A stretch of DNA of 64,000 nucleotides from Odoribacter sp. Z80 (GTDB lineage Bacteria > Bacteroidota > Bacteroidia > Bacteroidales > Marinifilaceae). How positions within the stretch are numbered: the stretch's first letter is position 1; each line of letters begins with the position of its first letter. Positions 56,115 to 64,000 of this stretch are shown here, piece by piece. Both the position numbers and the translations under genes were made by a program. The stretch covers positions 43,841-107,840 of the forward strand of contig NZ_QWEL01000011.1 in the NCBI RefSeq assembly GCF_009935865.1, read 5' to 3'. The notes under the pieces were generated by a model. It was not told the origin of the DNA and made no database searches. It saw only the letters and a list, made by a program, of their open reading frames with translations.

Positions 56115-57971
56115 TCACTGATTTTTATTTATCCATTCCCGTATTTCACTTTTCATCTCTTTCACTGCCTCCGACATCACCTTAGGCTCTTTATCCAGCA
56201 CCACTTTGCCCAGTTCCATCCCCCGTTGTATCTGCCCGCTCTCAAAATACATCTGACAAAGTAAATACAAAGGATAGAGACGCGTGGGAACTGTTGCAGC
56301 AGCCCGGCGAAAATAATCAGCCGCCAGGTCAAACCGCTGCAAAGCCTGTTGGTTTTTTCCCATAATATTGAAAAACATAGGATCTGCGCTTAAACAAGTA
56401 GCCTCTTGCATGAGCCGGCTGCCAGCCTCATATTGTCCGAGCCGGGATAAACATAACCCGTACTCAAACAAAAAACGGGGTTGCTGGAACAAAAAAGGGT
56501 AAAGCTTTCCATAATTTTCTTCCGTTCCCTTATATATTTCCATTTTAAAATAGCTCTGTTCTTCCCGCCAATGCACATAAGCCCTCCTTTCCTCCTCTTT
56601 TCCTCCGGTAATACTCCATATTATCCCGGCAACCAATAAAGCCAGACCCGGAATACACCATTTTCTCCACAACTCATTCCCACTTTTCTCTTTACAAAAA
56701 GAGTTCTCTTCTCTCCGGGTTGCCGCCATTGCCAGCAACATGACAAAAACGATACACAAAGGCAATACTCCCAACGGATAAGAGAAAAAAGCAAAAAAAA
56801 CGAAGGCCGTCAAACTTCCCAGAACGGCCCTTCCCTCGGGCTCGTCGGAAGAGAAAAGCCGAATCAAGGCTCCCAATAGAATCCCTGTCAACAAGGCCAA
56901 CCCTATCAAACCTCCCTCCACTCCCATCTGTAAATATTCATTAAAGCCGTATTCAGGAACCCCCGCAACCCATTCTTCCCGGGGAGTAGCTTTCCCGGAT
57001 AAAAAATAAGTAGCCTGTACCTCACCATAAGCCCCACCGAACCGACCGCTTCCCACTCCTATCCAAGGATGCTCCTGCATAGCCAACATATCCATTTTCC
57101 AAATGAGCATCCGCCCATCTGCAGAATCTTTTTTCAAACCATACATCCCCACGACTACAACCAAAAAGAAAATGACTGCTGCGACAATCCCTCCGATAAA
57201 TACATGCCTCCGCCCCGACACCAATCTGCCTATCCGGCCTCTTACCCCGTAATGTTTTCCCAATACCACACCCGTTCCCGCCAAAGCTGCAAGCCAGCTC
57301 CCCCGGCTCATTGTTACCGGTAAAAGCATCACAGACAGCAACAAAACACCTCCTGCCAGACAACGCATTCCATAATAAACCCACTGCTTCCCCCCAGAAA
57401 ACCGCACATTCTCCCTCCGGACTAAAAAGAAAGCCAATGCAACCGGTAATCCCATAGCCAAAAAACCGGCATACGGACCAGGGTTGAAAAAAGAACCCGT
57501 CAACCGATATAAAGCATGCCCGGAAGCAATCCCTCCATATAACTGTCCGGCTCCCAAAATACATTCCACCCCTACCGCTCCTATAAAAGTCAGCAACACA
57601 ACCTTTAAAGCTCCATCATAAAGAGAAAACAGGACACGCAAAATAAAATATAACAAAAACAGTAAAAGTATCAGCTCCACACGATAAACAACCGGTTCCC
57701 CAGATAGCCAATTTCTCCCCACCAAATACCCTCCAAACAAAAACACCACTCCATCCAGATAATGGAAACGGAATCCCTTCCAGGCAAAACAAGCCACCCC
57801 AATGCCACACAAGGCTTCTACTCCCATCACCCGATAAAAACCGAAACGCACAGCTGTTACCTGCTGGTTAGCTAACTCCCAATCTTCTTGCCAGAATACC
57901 GAAAACAATAAAGCTACCAATAAAAACACAACAAATCCCCACATTCCTTTCATCAAAAAATTTCCATCCAT
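56115..57971 (-). CDS. O-antigen ligase/Wzy-like membrane protein with TPR tail
   Basis: 618 residues from MDGNFLMKGMWGFVV; the frame extends 43 codons upstream to 58100 but that part would overlap the likely promoter zone of the divergent gene. Ten or more membrane helices span 1-420. The large loop GVGSGRFGGAYGEVQATYFL and YGFNEYLQMGVEGGLIGL, with MSRGSWLA before it, is the Wzy_C signature. The last 150 residues carry TPR-like repeats (YEAGSRLMQEATCL, FDLAADYFRRAAATVPTRLY). Such proteins transfer lipid-linked glycans to lipid A or to proteins. The acceptor here is not known. Confidence 0.84.
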   Translation of the reverse strand: MDGNFLMKGMWGFVVFLLVALLFSVFWQEDWELANQQVTAVRFGFYRVMGVEALCGIGVACFAWKGFRFHYLDGVVFLFGGYLVGRNWLSGEPVVYRVELILLLFLLYFILRVLFSLYDGALKVVLLTFIGAVGVECILGAGQLYGGIASGHALYRLTGSFFNPGPYAGFLAMGLPVALAFFLVRRENVRFSGGKQWVYYGMRCLAGGVLLLSVMLLPVTMSRGSWLAALAGTGVVLGKHYGVRGRIGRLVSGRRHVFIGGIVAAVIFFLVVVVGMYGLKKDSADGRMLIWKMDMLAMQEHPWIGVGSGRFGGAYGEVQATYFLSGKATPREEWVAGVPEYGFNEYLQMGVEGGLIGLALLTGILLGALIRLFSSDEPEGRAVLGSLTAFVFFAFFSYPLGVLPLCIVFVMLLAMAATRREENSFCKEKSGNELWRKWCIPGLALLVAGIIWSITGGKEEERRAYVHWREEQSYFKMEIYKGTEENYGKLYPFLFQQPRFLFEYGLCLSRLGQYEAGSRLMQEATCLSADPMFFNIMGKNQQALQRFDLAADYFRRAAATVPTRLYPLYLLCQMYFESGQIQRGMELGKVVLDKEPKVMSEAVKEMKSEIREWINKNQ

Positions 57972-58055
57972 GCACCTTGATTCATTAAATATGCAGTAAA
58001 AATGCAAAAGAATATTTATTCCTAAAAACAAAAAGCGACAAAAACCGTGGCATAT

Positions 58056-58086
58056 TTTGCGAATAGCACAAACATCGTTAAATTTG
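58056..58086 (+). promoter_or_regulatory. Consensus promoter of the uridine phosphorylase gene
   Basis: TTTG at 58056-58059, 19 bp spacer, TAAATTTG at 58079-58086, 25 bp before the ATG. Confidence 0.8.
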
Positions 58087-58111
58087 GCTGTTACATTCAT
58101 AAAAACAACAC

Positions 58112-59002
58112 ATGGAAGCGATAAAATCTTCAGAATTAATCACAAATCCGGACGGAAGCATTTTTCATCTGCATCTTTTACCGGAAGATTTGGCCGACGA
58201 TATTATCCTGGTAGGTGATCCGGGAAGAGTCGAAACCATTACAGCTCATTTCGACAACATTGAATTGAAGAAAAGTAACCGCGAATTTTATACCGTAACC
58301 GGCAGCTACCAAAAACATCGTTTTACAGTCATTTCCACCGGTATAGGTCCGGACAACATCGACATTGTTATGAATGAATTGGACGCATTGGCCAACATTG
58401 ACTTACAAACCAAAGCCGTCAAGCCGGCCAAACGTTCTTTAAACATTGTACGGATCGGAACTTCAGGGTCTGTACAAGCTGATATTCCTGTCGATTCATT
58501 TGTTATTTCCGAAAAAAGCATTGGTTGCGACGGAGTATTAAGATTTTATGCCGGCAACGAAAAAATCTGTGATACGGCCTTCGAAGACGCTTTTATCCGC
58601 CATTGTGGATGGATTCCCACAGCTGCCCGTCCCTATGTCGTAAACGCTTCTCCTGCATTGGTCAACCGCCTGTACGATCCAAAGTATACCCTAAAAGGAA
58701 CTACCCTCACAGCTGTCGGGTTTTATGGTCCACAAGGGCGCGTACTCCGTCTGCCCTTGGCCATGGCAGGAATCAACGACCGGATTACCACCTTTGGTTA
58801 TCAGCAATATAAAGTCACCAATTACGAAATGGAAAGTGCCGCCATTACCGGCCTTTGTAATCTTCTGGGACATCATGCAACAACGATTTGCCTGATTATT
58901 GCAAATCGCATAAATGGCCACGCCTCAGCCGATTACCATAATCGTATGGAACAACTTATCCGGTATACACTGGACAAACTATCCGCCTCCACTATGGCAT
59001 GA
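58112..59002 (+). CDS. udp: Uridine phosphorylase family nucleoside phosphorylase
   Basis: 296 residues. The phosphate-binding GDPGRVETI, STGIGPDNIDIVMNEL, RIGTSGSVQADIPV and the purine/uridine phosphorylase family element NYEMESAAI are present. The enzyme cleaves nucleosides with phosphate to a base and (deoxy)ribose-1-phosphate. The length is slightly above the 250 of E. coli Udp because of an N-terminal extension usual in Bacteroidales homologues. Substrate preference (uridine or broader) cannot be settled from sequence alone. Confidence 0.88.
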   Translation: MEAIKSSELITNPDGSIFHLHLLPEDLADDIILVGDPGRVETITAHFDNIELKKSNREFYTVTGSYQKHRFTVISTGIGPDNIDIVMNELDALANIDLQTKAVKPAKRSLNIVRIGTSGSVQADIPVDSFVISEKSIGCDGVLRFYAGNEKICDTAFEDAFIRHCGWIPTAARPYVVNASPALVNRLYDPKYTLKGTTLTAVGFYGPQGRVLRLPLAMAGINDRITTFGYQQYKVTNYEMESAAITGLCNLLGHHATTICLIIANRINGHASADYHNRMEQLIRYTLDKLSASTMA

Positions 59003-59057
59003 TGATTTAACAACTAAAACGACAATCTATTTTTCATACACTTCATAATTTTTTAAT

Positions 59058-59543
59058 ATGATACAGCGTATCCAATCTGTTTTTCTGTTGTGCACAACTG
59101 TTGTCACAGCCTTATTATTTTTCATGCCCGTAGCCACTTTAGTCGCTCCGGACCATCATACCTATGAATACTTCACAACCAAAGTCATACTTACCGGAAA
59201 TGCTCCTGAGCTGATTACCTGGAACTGGATGTCACTCATTCTGAACCTATGCATCACAGGACTGGCTTTCTTAACTATTTTCATCCGCAAAAAGAAATCC
59301 AAAACAGTAAAGCCGACCTTACTGTTGCAACTCCGTCTATGTTTTGCCAATATCATTCTCCAGATAGGCTTAATAGTATTGCTATGGCTTCAAATCCGTC
59401 AGATAACAAACGCAATCAACGCCCTCTGGTCTTTCAATCTTAGCTTTATCTTCCCCGTAATAGGAATCATTTTTACCTGGATGGCTATCCGGGGTATCAT
59501 TAAAGACATCGCTTTATTAAAATCTTTCGACAGAATCCGGTAA
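59058..59543 (+). CDS. DUF4293-family membrane protein
   Basis: 161 residues with four membrane helices (about 8-28, 55-77, 92-112 and 122-145). The start MIQRIQSVFLLCTTVVTALL and the end WMAIRGIIKDIALLKSFDRIR are the DUF4293 hallmarks. The family is confined to Bacteroidota and its function is unknown. It may be cotranscribed with the phosphorylase, 55 bp upstream. Confidence 0.88.
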   Translation: MIQRIQSVFLLCTTVVTALLFFMPVATLVAPDHHTYEYFTTKVILTGNAPELITWNWMSLILNLCITGLAFLTIFIRKKKSKTVKPTLLLQLRLCFANIILQIGLIVLLWLQIRQITNAINALWSFNLSFIFPVIGIIFTWMAIRGIIKDIALLKSFDRIR

Positions 59544-59606
59544 AATCTCATATCATCCGTTCATTTTATTGATTCCATCGATTTAATCCGTTTAATACAA
59601 ATTATC

Positions 59607-61301
59607 ATGTACAAACTTTATCTGGCCGCTTTATTATTGGCAACGGGCATTTTCAGCAAAGTTTCCGCCTGCACTAATTTCCTGTTCACAAAAGGAGCTA
59701 CTAAAGACGGCTCTACAATGATCACTTATTCAGCCGACTCCCACGTTCTTTATGGAGAACTATATCACTGGCCCGCCGGAACATGGCCCGCCGGAACCAT
59801 GATAGACGTCTACGAATGGGACACCGGCAAATACCTGGGCAAAATACCCCAGGCCCCCAAAACTTATAATGTCGTCGGAAATATGAATGAGTTTCAGTTA
59901 GCTATCGGTGAAACAACTTTCGGAGGACGGGAAGAATTATGGCACCAGGAAGAAGCAATTATTGACTACGGCAGCCTGATATACCTAACCCTTCAACGCG
60001 CCAAAACAGCCCGGGAGGCCATTCTGGTCATGACTGAACTGGTTGAAAAATACGGATATGCCAGTGAAGGAGAATCTTTTTCCATTAGTGACCCCAACGA
60101 AGTATGGATTATGGAAATGATCGGCAAAGGAGCAGGAGAAAAAGGAGCTGTTTGGGTTGCCCGCATGGTTCCGGATGGATATGTATGCGCACATGCCAAT
60201 CAAGCCCGCATTACCACCTTCCCTTTAGAAGGGAAAACTTCCATATCTTCCGACCAAATGAAAAAAATTTATGACAAAGACATCACAACTGTCTATTCCA
60301 AAGATGTCATTTCATTTGCTAAACTGAAAGGATTCTATCCTCAGGACGCCAAAAACACCGAATTCAGCTTCTCAGATACCTATGCCCCGGTGGATTTCAG
60401 TGGGGCTAGGGCTTGTGAAATCCGGGTATGGGCCTTCTTCAACGCCCTTCATTCCAATATGTCCCCTTACTGGGATTACGCCAAAGGAAAAATCCAACGG
60501 GATGAAAAAGGATATGCCACCAATCGCATGCCCCTATGGATTAAGCCCGACCGCAAAGTAGATGTCCTGGAAGTCATGGATTTCATGAGAGATCATCTGG
60601 AAGGCACAGAACTTGATATGAGTAAAGACCCTGGCGCCGGCCCTTACGCCTGCCCCTATAGATGGCGACCAATGACTTTTACAGTGGACGGTAAAAAATA
60701 TGTGCATGAACGCGCAACAGCCACACAACAGACAGGATTTACCTTCGTCAGCCAAAGCCGCAATTGGTTACCCAATACCATCGGAGGAATCCTCTGGTTT
60801 GGCGTAGATGATGCTGCCAATACCGTATATTTTCCTATGTATTCCTGCGCCACCCGCATTCCTCACGCCTATGCTGTCGGTAATGGAAGCATGATGGAAT
60901 TTACTACAAAAGCAGCCTTTTGGGTATTCAACCAAGTCAGCAACCTGGCCTATACACGTTATGATGCCATCCACCCTGAAATTCGCACCAAACAAAAGGC
61001 TCTGGAAACCCAATATTCCCATTTTGTACAAATCGTTGACGCAGGAGCCAACGGCATGTATGCACAAAATCCGGAATTGGTCGTTCATTTCTTAACTGAC
61101 TTTTCCTGTAATACTGGCGAAGAATTAGTCAATACCTGGCGGAACTTTTACGGTTATCTTTTCTGCCGTTTCATGGATGGTAACATTAAAACAACTATCC
61201 CTGGTCAAAAGAATCCCAAAGTAGAAAATCCCCAACTTCCGGAATGGTATCTGCGTACCATCATTGAAAAAGCAGGCGATAAACTACAAGTGATCGAATA
61301 A
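59607..61301 (+). CDS. C69-family dipeptidase, secreted
   Basis: 564 residues. The signal peptide (to VSA) is followed directly by Cys22 in CTNFLFTKGATKDGST, so signal cleavage would expose the N-terminal nucleophile characteristic of the Ntn-hydrolase C69 family. The pattern TYSADSHVLYGELYH and NEFQLAIGETTFGGRE, ISDPNEVWIMEMIGKG supports the assignment. It hydrolyses dipeptides in the periplasm or outside, in line with an amino-acid fermenting or proteolytic lifestyle. It is a single gene with a strong terminator. Confidence 0.92.
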   Translation: MYKLYLAALLLATGIFSKVSACTNFLFTKGATKDGSTMITYSADSHVLYGELYHWPAGTWPAGTMIDVYEWDTGKYLGKIPQAPKTYNVVGNMNEFQLAIGETTFGGREELWHQEEAIIDYGSLIYLTLQRAKTAREAILVMTELVEKYGYASEGESFSISDPNEVWIMEMIGKGAGEKGAVWVARMVPDGYVCAHANQARITTFPLEGKTSISSDQMKKIYDKDITTVYSKDVISFAKLKGFYPQDAKNTEFSFSDTYAPVDFSGARACEIRVWAFFNALHSNMSPYWDYAKGKIQRDEKGYATNRMPLWIKPDRKVDVLEVMDFMRDHLEGTELDMSKDPGAGPYACPYRWRPMTFTVDGKKYVHERATATQQTGFTFVSQSRNWLPNTIGGILWFGVDDAANTVYFPMYSCATRIPHAYAVGNGSMMEFTTKAAFWVFNQVSNLAYTRYDAIHPEIRTKQKALETQYSHFVQIVDAGANGMYAQNPELVVHFLTDFSCNTGEELVNTWRNFYGYLFCRFMDGNIKTTIPGQKNPKVENPQLPEWYLRTIIEKAGDKLQVIE

Positions 61302-61321
61302 ATTCGACCTACCTTCAAAAC

Positions 61322-61369
61322 CTCCCCTCAGGGCTCATTCCTATGAATTACTCTGAGGGGAGATTTTTT
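61322..61369 (+). terminator. Intrinsic terminator of the C69 dipeptidase gene
   Basis: CTCCCCTCAG (61322-61331) pairs with CTGAGGGGAG (61353-61362), followed by a T run at 61364-61369. Confidence 0.9.
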
Positions 61370-61431
61370 ATACAGAAAAATAACCCTCGCTTTCTGTATT
61401 TGCGTATAACAAAAATATTAAAACTATCATT

Positions 61432-61932
61432 ATGGCTACAGTAACATTAAAAGGAAACCAGGTTGAGGTAAAAGGACATTTCCCGGAAACCGGAGAAGCA
61501 GCAAAAGATTTTACCCTCGTCAAAAGTGATTTAAGTGAATTTTCGCTCCATGAGTTGAAAGGGAAAAAAGTAATACTCAATATCTTTCCCAGTCTGGATA
61601 CACCTGTATGCGCCATGTCCGTCCGTAAATTCAACGAACTGGCCTCCCAGACAGACAATACTGCAGTGCTGGCTATCTCAAAAGACCTTCCTTTTGCCCA
61701 TGCCCGTTTCTGCACCACGGAGGGTATTCAGAACGTCACAGGCCTTTCTGCTTTCCGGAATACGGATTTTGGAGAAAACTATGGCGTAGCACTGGTGAAC
61801 GGACCTTTAGCCGGCCTGCTGGCTCGGGCTGTTATCATACTTAACGAACAAGGACAAGTGCTTTATACCGAATTGGTACCGGAAATCACAACCGAACCGG
61901 ATTATGAGAAGGCCCTCTCAGCCTTGAAATAA
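61432..61932 (+). CDS. tpx: Thiol peroxidase (Tpx, atypical 2-Cys peroxiredoxin)
   Basis: 166 residues. The peroxidatic Cys60 lies in SLDTPVCAMSVRKFNE and the resolving Cys94 in HARFCTTEGI, the same spacing as E. coli Tpx. It reduces hydroperoxides with thioredoxin. It is a single gene with a short upstream region; the best -7 candidate is TGTATTTG near 61395, a weak match. A symmetrical hairpin follows the stop. Confidence 0.96.
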   Translation: MATVTLKGNQVEVKGHFPETGEAAKDFTLVKSDLSEFSLHELKGKKVILNIFPSLDTPVCAMSVRKFNELASQTDNTAVLAISKDLPFAHARFCTTEGIQNVTGLSAFRNTDFGENYGVALVNGPLAGLLARAVIILNEQGQVLYTELVPEITTEPDYEKALSALK

Positions 61933-61940
61933 TCTGTTCT

Positions 61941-61982
61941 CATCATCCTGAATTCAACATTCAATCGGCTATCAGGATGATG
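61941..61982. terminator. Shared bidirectional terminator of tpx and lepB
   Basis: CATCATCCTGA (61941-61951) and TCAGGATGATG (61972-61982) form an 11-bp perfect stem with a 20-nt loop between two convergent genes. T tracts on both sides are weak. Confidence 0.7.
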
Positions 61983-61988
61983 TATCTG

Positions 61989-62831
61989 TCATTTCACTTT
62001 TGTAAAAAAACGCTTCCATTTATATTTTCCCGTAACCGGGTCTTTTGCCGTAAGAACCAATCTGGCTTTCCCGATAATAAACTCTTCGGGAATAAGTCCC
62101 AGATAACGGGAATCCTGAGAATTCCAATGATTATCTCCACCCATAAAATACCAATTGGTCCGAAAACGATATTCCGTTATTAAAGAATCTCCGCAATATA
62201 ACCGATTTCTCTGAAAATTCAACGGTTTGCCCATTTCATACTCCATCATCTTCCGGTACAGCACAACTGCCGAACTGTCCAGCCGGACCACAGTCCCCCG
62301 CTGAGGAACATACAAGGGACCCATTTCCAATATCGTCCATCCCCAGGAAGGCTCAAAAGGAATAGTCCGATAAATACCCTCCGGGAACTCACCCCGAAAA
62401 CCGGAAATATAGTCCTGACCGGCCACATTTCCTATTCCCCCGATTCCATTCACCTCATAAAAACCATCACGAATAACCAAAGTATCTCCCGGCAAACCAA
62501 TACAACGCTTTACATAAAAGCGGGCCTCATTCATCTGTAACTGCCCCCAATCGTTATTCCGATAAGGAAAATTAAAGACAAGCACCTCTTCCCGCCGAAT
62601 CGGAGCAAAACCTTTCATTCGCCAAAAACGGGTATTACGAGATAAACGAGCACCAAAAGCCATCTTATCCACCCAGATAAAATCTCCGGGTTCAATGGCA
62701 GGCAGCATAGACTCTCCGGGAACTACATAAAAATCCACCACAAATATCCGTAAAAGCAAAGCTACACAAAAAGCACTACCAACTCCTATCCCGTAAAACA
62801 AAACACCCTTAAAAAAATTTCTCACTTTCAT
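61989..62831 (-). CDS. lepB: Signal peptidase I
   Basis: 280 residues from MKVRNFFKGVLFYG. One membrane helix (about 8-30) precedes box B PGESMLPAIEPGD with catalytic Ser41, box C/D YVKRCIGLPGDTL with general base Lys108, and box E GGDNHWNSQDSRYLG. It cleaves Sec signal peptides. The extra ten residues of the longer frame would precede the cytoplasmic end and are not conserved-looking. It lies 30 bp downstream of the TtcA-like gene. Confidence 0.95.
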   Translation of the reverse strand: MKVRNFFKGVLFYGIGVGSAFCVALLLRIFVVDFYVVPGESMLPAIEPGDFIWVDKMAFGARLSRNTRFWRMKGFAPIRREEVLVFNFPYRNNDWGQLQMNEARFYVKRCIGLPGDTLVIRDGFYEVNGIGGIGNVAGQDYISGFRGEFPEGIYRTIPFEPSWGWTILEMGPLYVPQRGTVVRLDSSAVVLYRKMMEYEMGKPLNFQRNRLYCGDSLITEYRFRTNWYFMGGDNHWNSQDSRYLGLIPEEFIIGKARLVLTAKDPVTGKYKWKRFFTKVK

Positions 62832-62861
62832 AAAAGAAAAATTACTTGAAAAAGAAATCAT

Positions 62862-63608
62862 TCAAGGCAGATATTCCGTCTGAATATTTTTCATAGAAGC
62901 AAATAAATTTCCTTTTACATGAGGAGACAAAGTTTCCATTTGCCGAATAATTTCAGCCACAGCATTCCGGTTCGTTGCTTTCTCATAAGGACACTTTTTT
63001 TTCTGATTTTTAAAGTCTCGGTAAACAGCATACTGCCGGGTTTCCTCATTCGTCAGATAAATAAAAGGACGAATTAGAGTAAAAGCATGCTCAAACATAT
63101 CCAGTTTTGGAGGCATACTCGCAATAGTCCCGTTAAACATCATACTCATCAGCAGGCTTTCAATAGCATCATCCCGATGATGCCCCAAAGCCAATTTATT
63201 GCAACCGGCTTCCCTGGCTATTTCAAACAAAGCTTTCCGGCGATTCCACGCACAAACAAAGCAAACAGGTTTTGCAGAACCTTCATTTACCTCTGACTGA
63301 ATAGTACGCTGTACCAATTTTACTCCCAAGCGCTCACAAAAATCCGCAATATACTTTCCATCTACCTCATAAGCAACATTTTCCACAGCAATATGTGCCG
63401 CCACAACTGAATACTCCTGCTTGGGAGCGCGAGCCCTTAAAGCCAGAACTTCCAATAAGGCCAAAGAATCTTTTCCTCCCGAAACTCCAATCAAAATTTT
63501 ATCCCCTGATTGTATTAAATCATAATCATAAATAGCCTTCCCTGCCTTACGGAAAAAATCCCGCATAAATAATTTTTCTTTTTTCTTATTCTCCATCTTT
63601 AAGCTCTT
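62862..63608 (-). CDS. TtcA/TilS-type ATP-pyrophosphatase, probable tRNA 2-thiolation enzyme
   Basis: 248 residues from MKSLKMENKKKEKLF; Met codons at 63614 and 63596 are alternatives, while the 63686 start would lie upstream of the -7 element at 63645. The PP-loop SGGKDSLALLEVL, a CFVCAW pair of Cys (CxxC) before NRRKALFEIAREAG, and GHHRDDAIESLLMSMMFNG match the TtcA group, which uses the CxxC and an Fe-S cluster to make 2-thiocytidine in tRNA. A third Cys is in KKKCPYEKATN. Related TtuA-like enzymes cannot be excluded. Confidence 0.88.
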   Translation of the reverse strand, partial: KSLKMENKKKEKLFMRDFFRKAGKAIYDYDLIQSGDKILIGVSGGKDSLALLEVLALRARAPKQEYSVVAAHIAVENVAYEVDGKYIADFCERLGVKLVQRTIQSEVNEGSAKPVCFVCAWNRRKALFEIAREAGCNKLALGHHRDDAIESLLMSMMFNGTIASMPPKLDMFEHAFTLIRPFIYLTNEETRQYAVYRDFKNQKKKCPYEKATNRNAVAEIIRQMETLSPHVKGNLFASMKNIQTEYLP

Positions 63609-63962
63609 CATTCCCATTGAAAACCCGCCATACACACTTGGAGACAAAAATAATAAAATCTTTATTCCCGAACTTTCACAAATCACATAAAGATGCTGAC
63701 ATTCCGGTTAATTTTCAGTTCATAGTTACAAAATACGACCCACCATCCGCATAATACAACCTCACTCTCTTCCATCTCTCTTTCCCTTCTTTATTGTATA
63801 CCAGTTTTTTATCTGCAAAACTTTTATTGTAATCATCACAGTCTCTATTTCCCCATCCGGAAAGTATCTGTATTGAACAAAAAAAGAACTCTTTTTTTTG
63901 TTCATATCATAAAAACCTATACCTTTGTACCCGCAAAAGAGACAATCGTTCTTTACAATCAT
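63609..63962. other. Divergent intergenic region before ttcA-like gene and tRNA-Tyr
   Basis: About 350 bp. It holds a possible -7 for the ttcA-like gene (TATTTTTG, minus strand, 63652-63645, no exact -33) and the consensus promoter of tRNA-Tyr. A 66-codon frame on the minus strand (63962-63762) is judged non-coding. Confidence 0.6.
63897..63927 (+). promoter_or_regulatory. Consensus promoter of tRNA-Tyr
   Basis: TTTG at 63897-63900, 19 bp spacer, TACCTTTG at 63920-63927; the tRNA starts 35 bp further on. Confidence 0.85.
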
Positions 63963-64000
63963 GGGCAGTTACCAGAGTGGCCAAATGGGGCTGACTGTAA
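63963..64000 (+). tRNA. tRNA-Tyr (GTA anticodon), 5' part, cut by window end
   Basis: GGGCAGT acceptor arm, TA, D arm CCA-loop-TGG with GAGTGGCCAAA, G26, anticodon stem GCTGA and loop CTGTAA: the layout is the same as E. coli tRNA-Tyr and the anticodon GTA is at 63997-63999. The 3' half lies outside. Confidence 0.9.

Noticed and set aside
63762..63962. 66-codon minus-strand open frame before tRNA-Tyr
   Set aside because: It covers the consensus tRNA promoter, and its sequence is low-complexity without a recognisable domain.
1..64000. CRISPR arrays, insertion sequences, phage genes or rRNA
   Set aside because: No regularly spaced direct repeats, transposase motifs, phage structural genes or rRNA sequences were found on either strand.

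Overview
The window is a chromosomal segment of a member of the Bacteroidales. The evidence is the SusC/SusD pairs, a PorV-family protein and a peptidase with a type IX secretion (T9SS) sorting tail, Bacteroidota-type promoters (TTTG-N19-21-TAnnTTTG), near absence of Shine-Dalgarno (SD) sequences, and Bacteroidales families such as DUF4494, DUF4293, DUF3467 and BF3164-like propellers. A PduO-type cobalamin adenosyltransferase and the gene complement would fit an Odoribacter/Butyricimonas-like organism, but that genus-level guess is inference only.

Region 1-20965 (minus strand) is one tightly packed run of eleven genes. It begins with a discoidin-like lipoprotein, then a fasciclin lipoprotein, SusC, SusD, a fasciclin lipoprotein with a carbohydrate-binding-like tail, a second shortened SusC, a second SusD, a sialidase-fold lipoprotein, a Calx-beta lipoprotein, a subtilisin-like peptidase with a T9SS tail, and a truncated-by-window PorV-family protein. 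It resembles a polysaccharide utilisation locus but has no recognisable classical glycoside hydrolase other than the sialidase-fold protein, whose catalytic residues look degraded. A glycoprotein or protein ligand is a reasonable guess.

Region 21400-30830 holds single housekeeping genes: a lipid-linked sugar flippase, cobalamin adenosyltransferase, recG, aspA, a DUF3332 lipoprotein, DUF4494, a membrane acyltransferase of the HGSNAT/NagX type and DUF3467.

Region 30980-45620 (minus strand) is the translation and transcription core: tuf, tRNA-Trp, secE, nusG, rplKAJL and rpoBC in one direction with a consensus promoter before tuf, a strong hairpin between rplL and rpoB, and a terminator after rpoC. 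Upstream lies a second operon, rpsU-xer-hpf. Its long rpsU leader carries an 8-nt match to the anti-Shine-Dalgarno (aSD) sequence and two hairpins, and xer and hpf are the only genes I found in the window with strong, well-spaced Shine-Dalgarno sequences. This is the most interesting signal in the window, because bS21 (the rpsU product) is thought to control access to the anti-SD in Bacteroidota.

Region 45630-54010 carries a TPR protein, an M23 peptidase, a small coiled-coil protein, zapA, a probable 6S RNA, ribonuclease Y, and a cluster consisting of a small secreted Cys-containing peptide, a beta-propeller lipoprotein and a DUF1573 protein divergent from a two-component system. Region 54020-64000 has a transglutaminase lipoprotein paired with an O-antigen-ligase-like membrane protein, uridine phosphorylase, DUF4293, a C69 dipeptidase, thiol peroxidase, signal peptidase I, a TtcA-like tRNA thiolase and the 5' part of tRNA-Tyr. 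No CRISPR array, insertion sequence, prophage or rRNA gene was seen.
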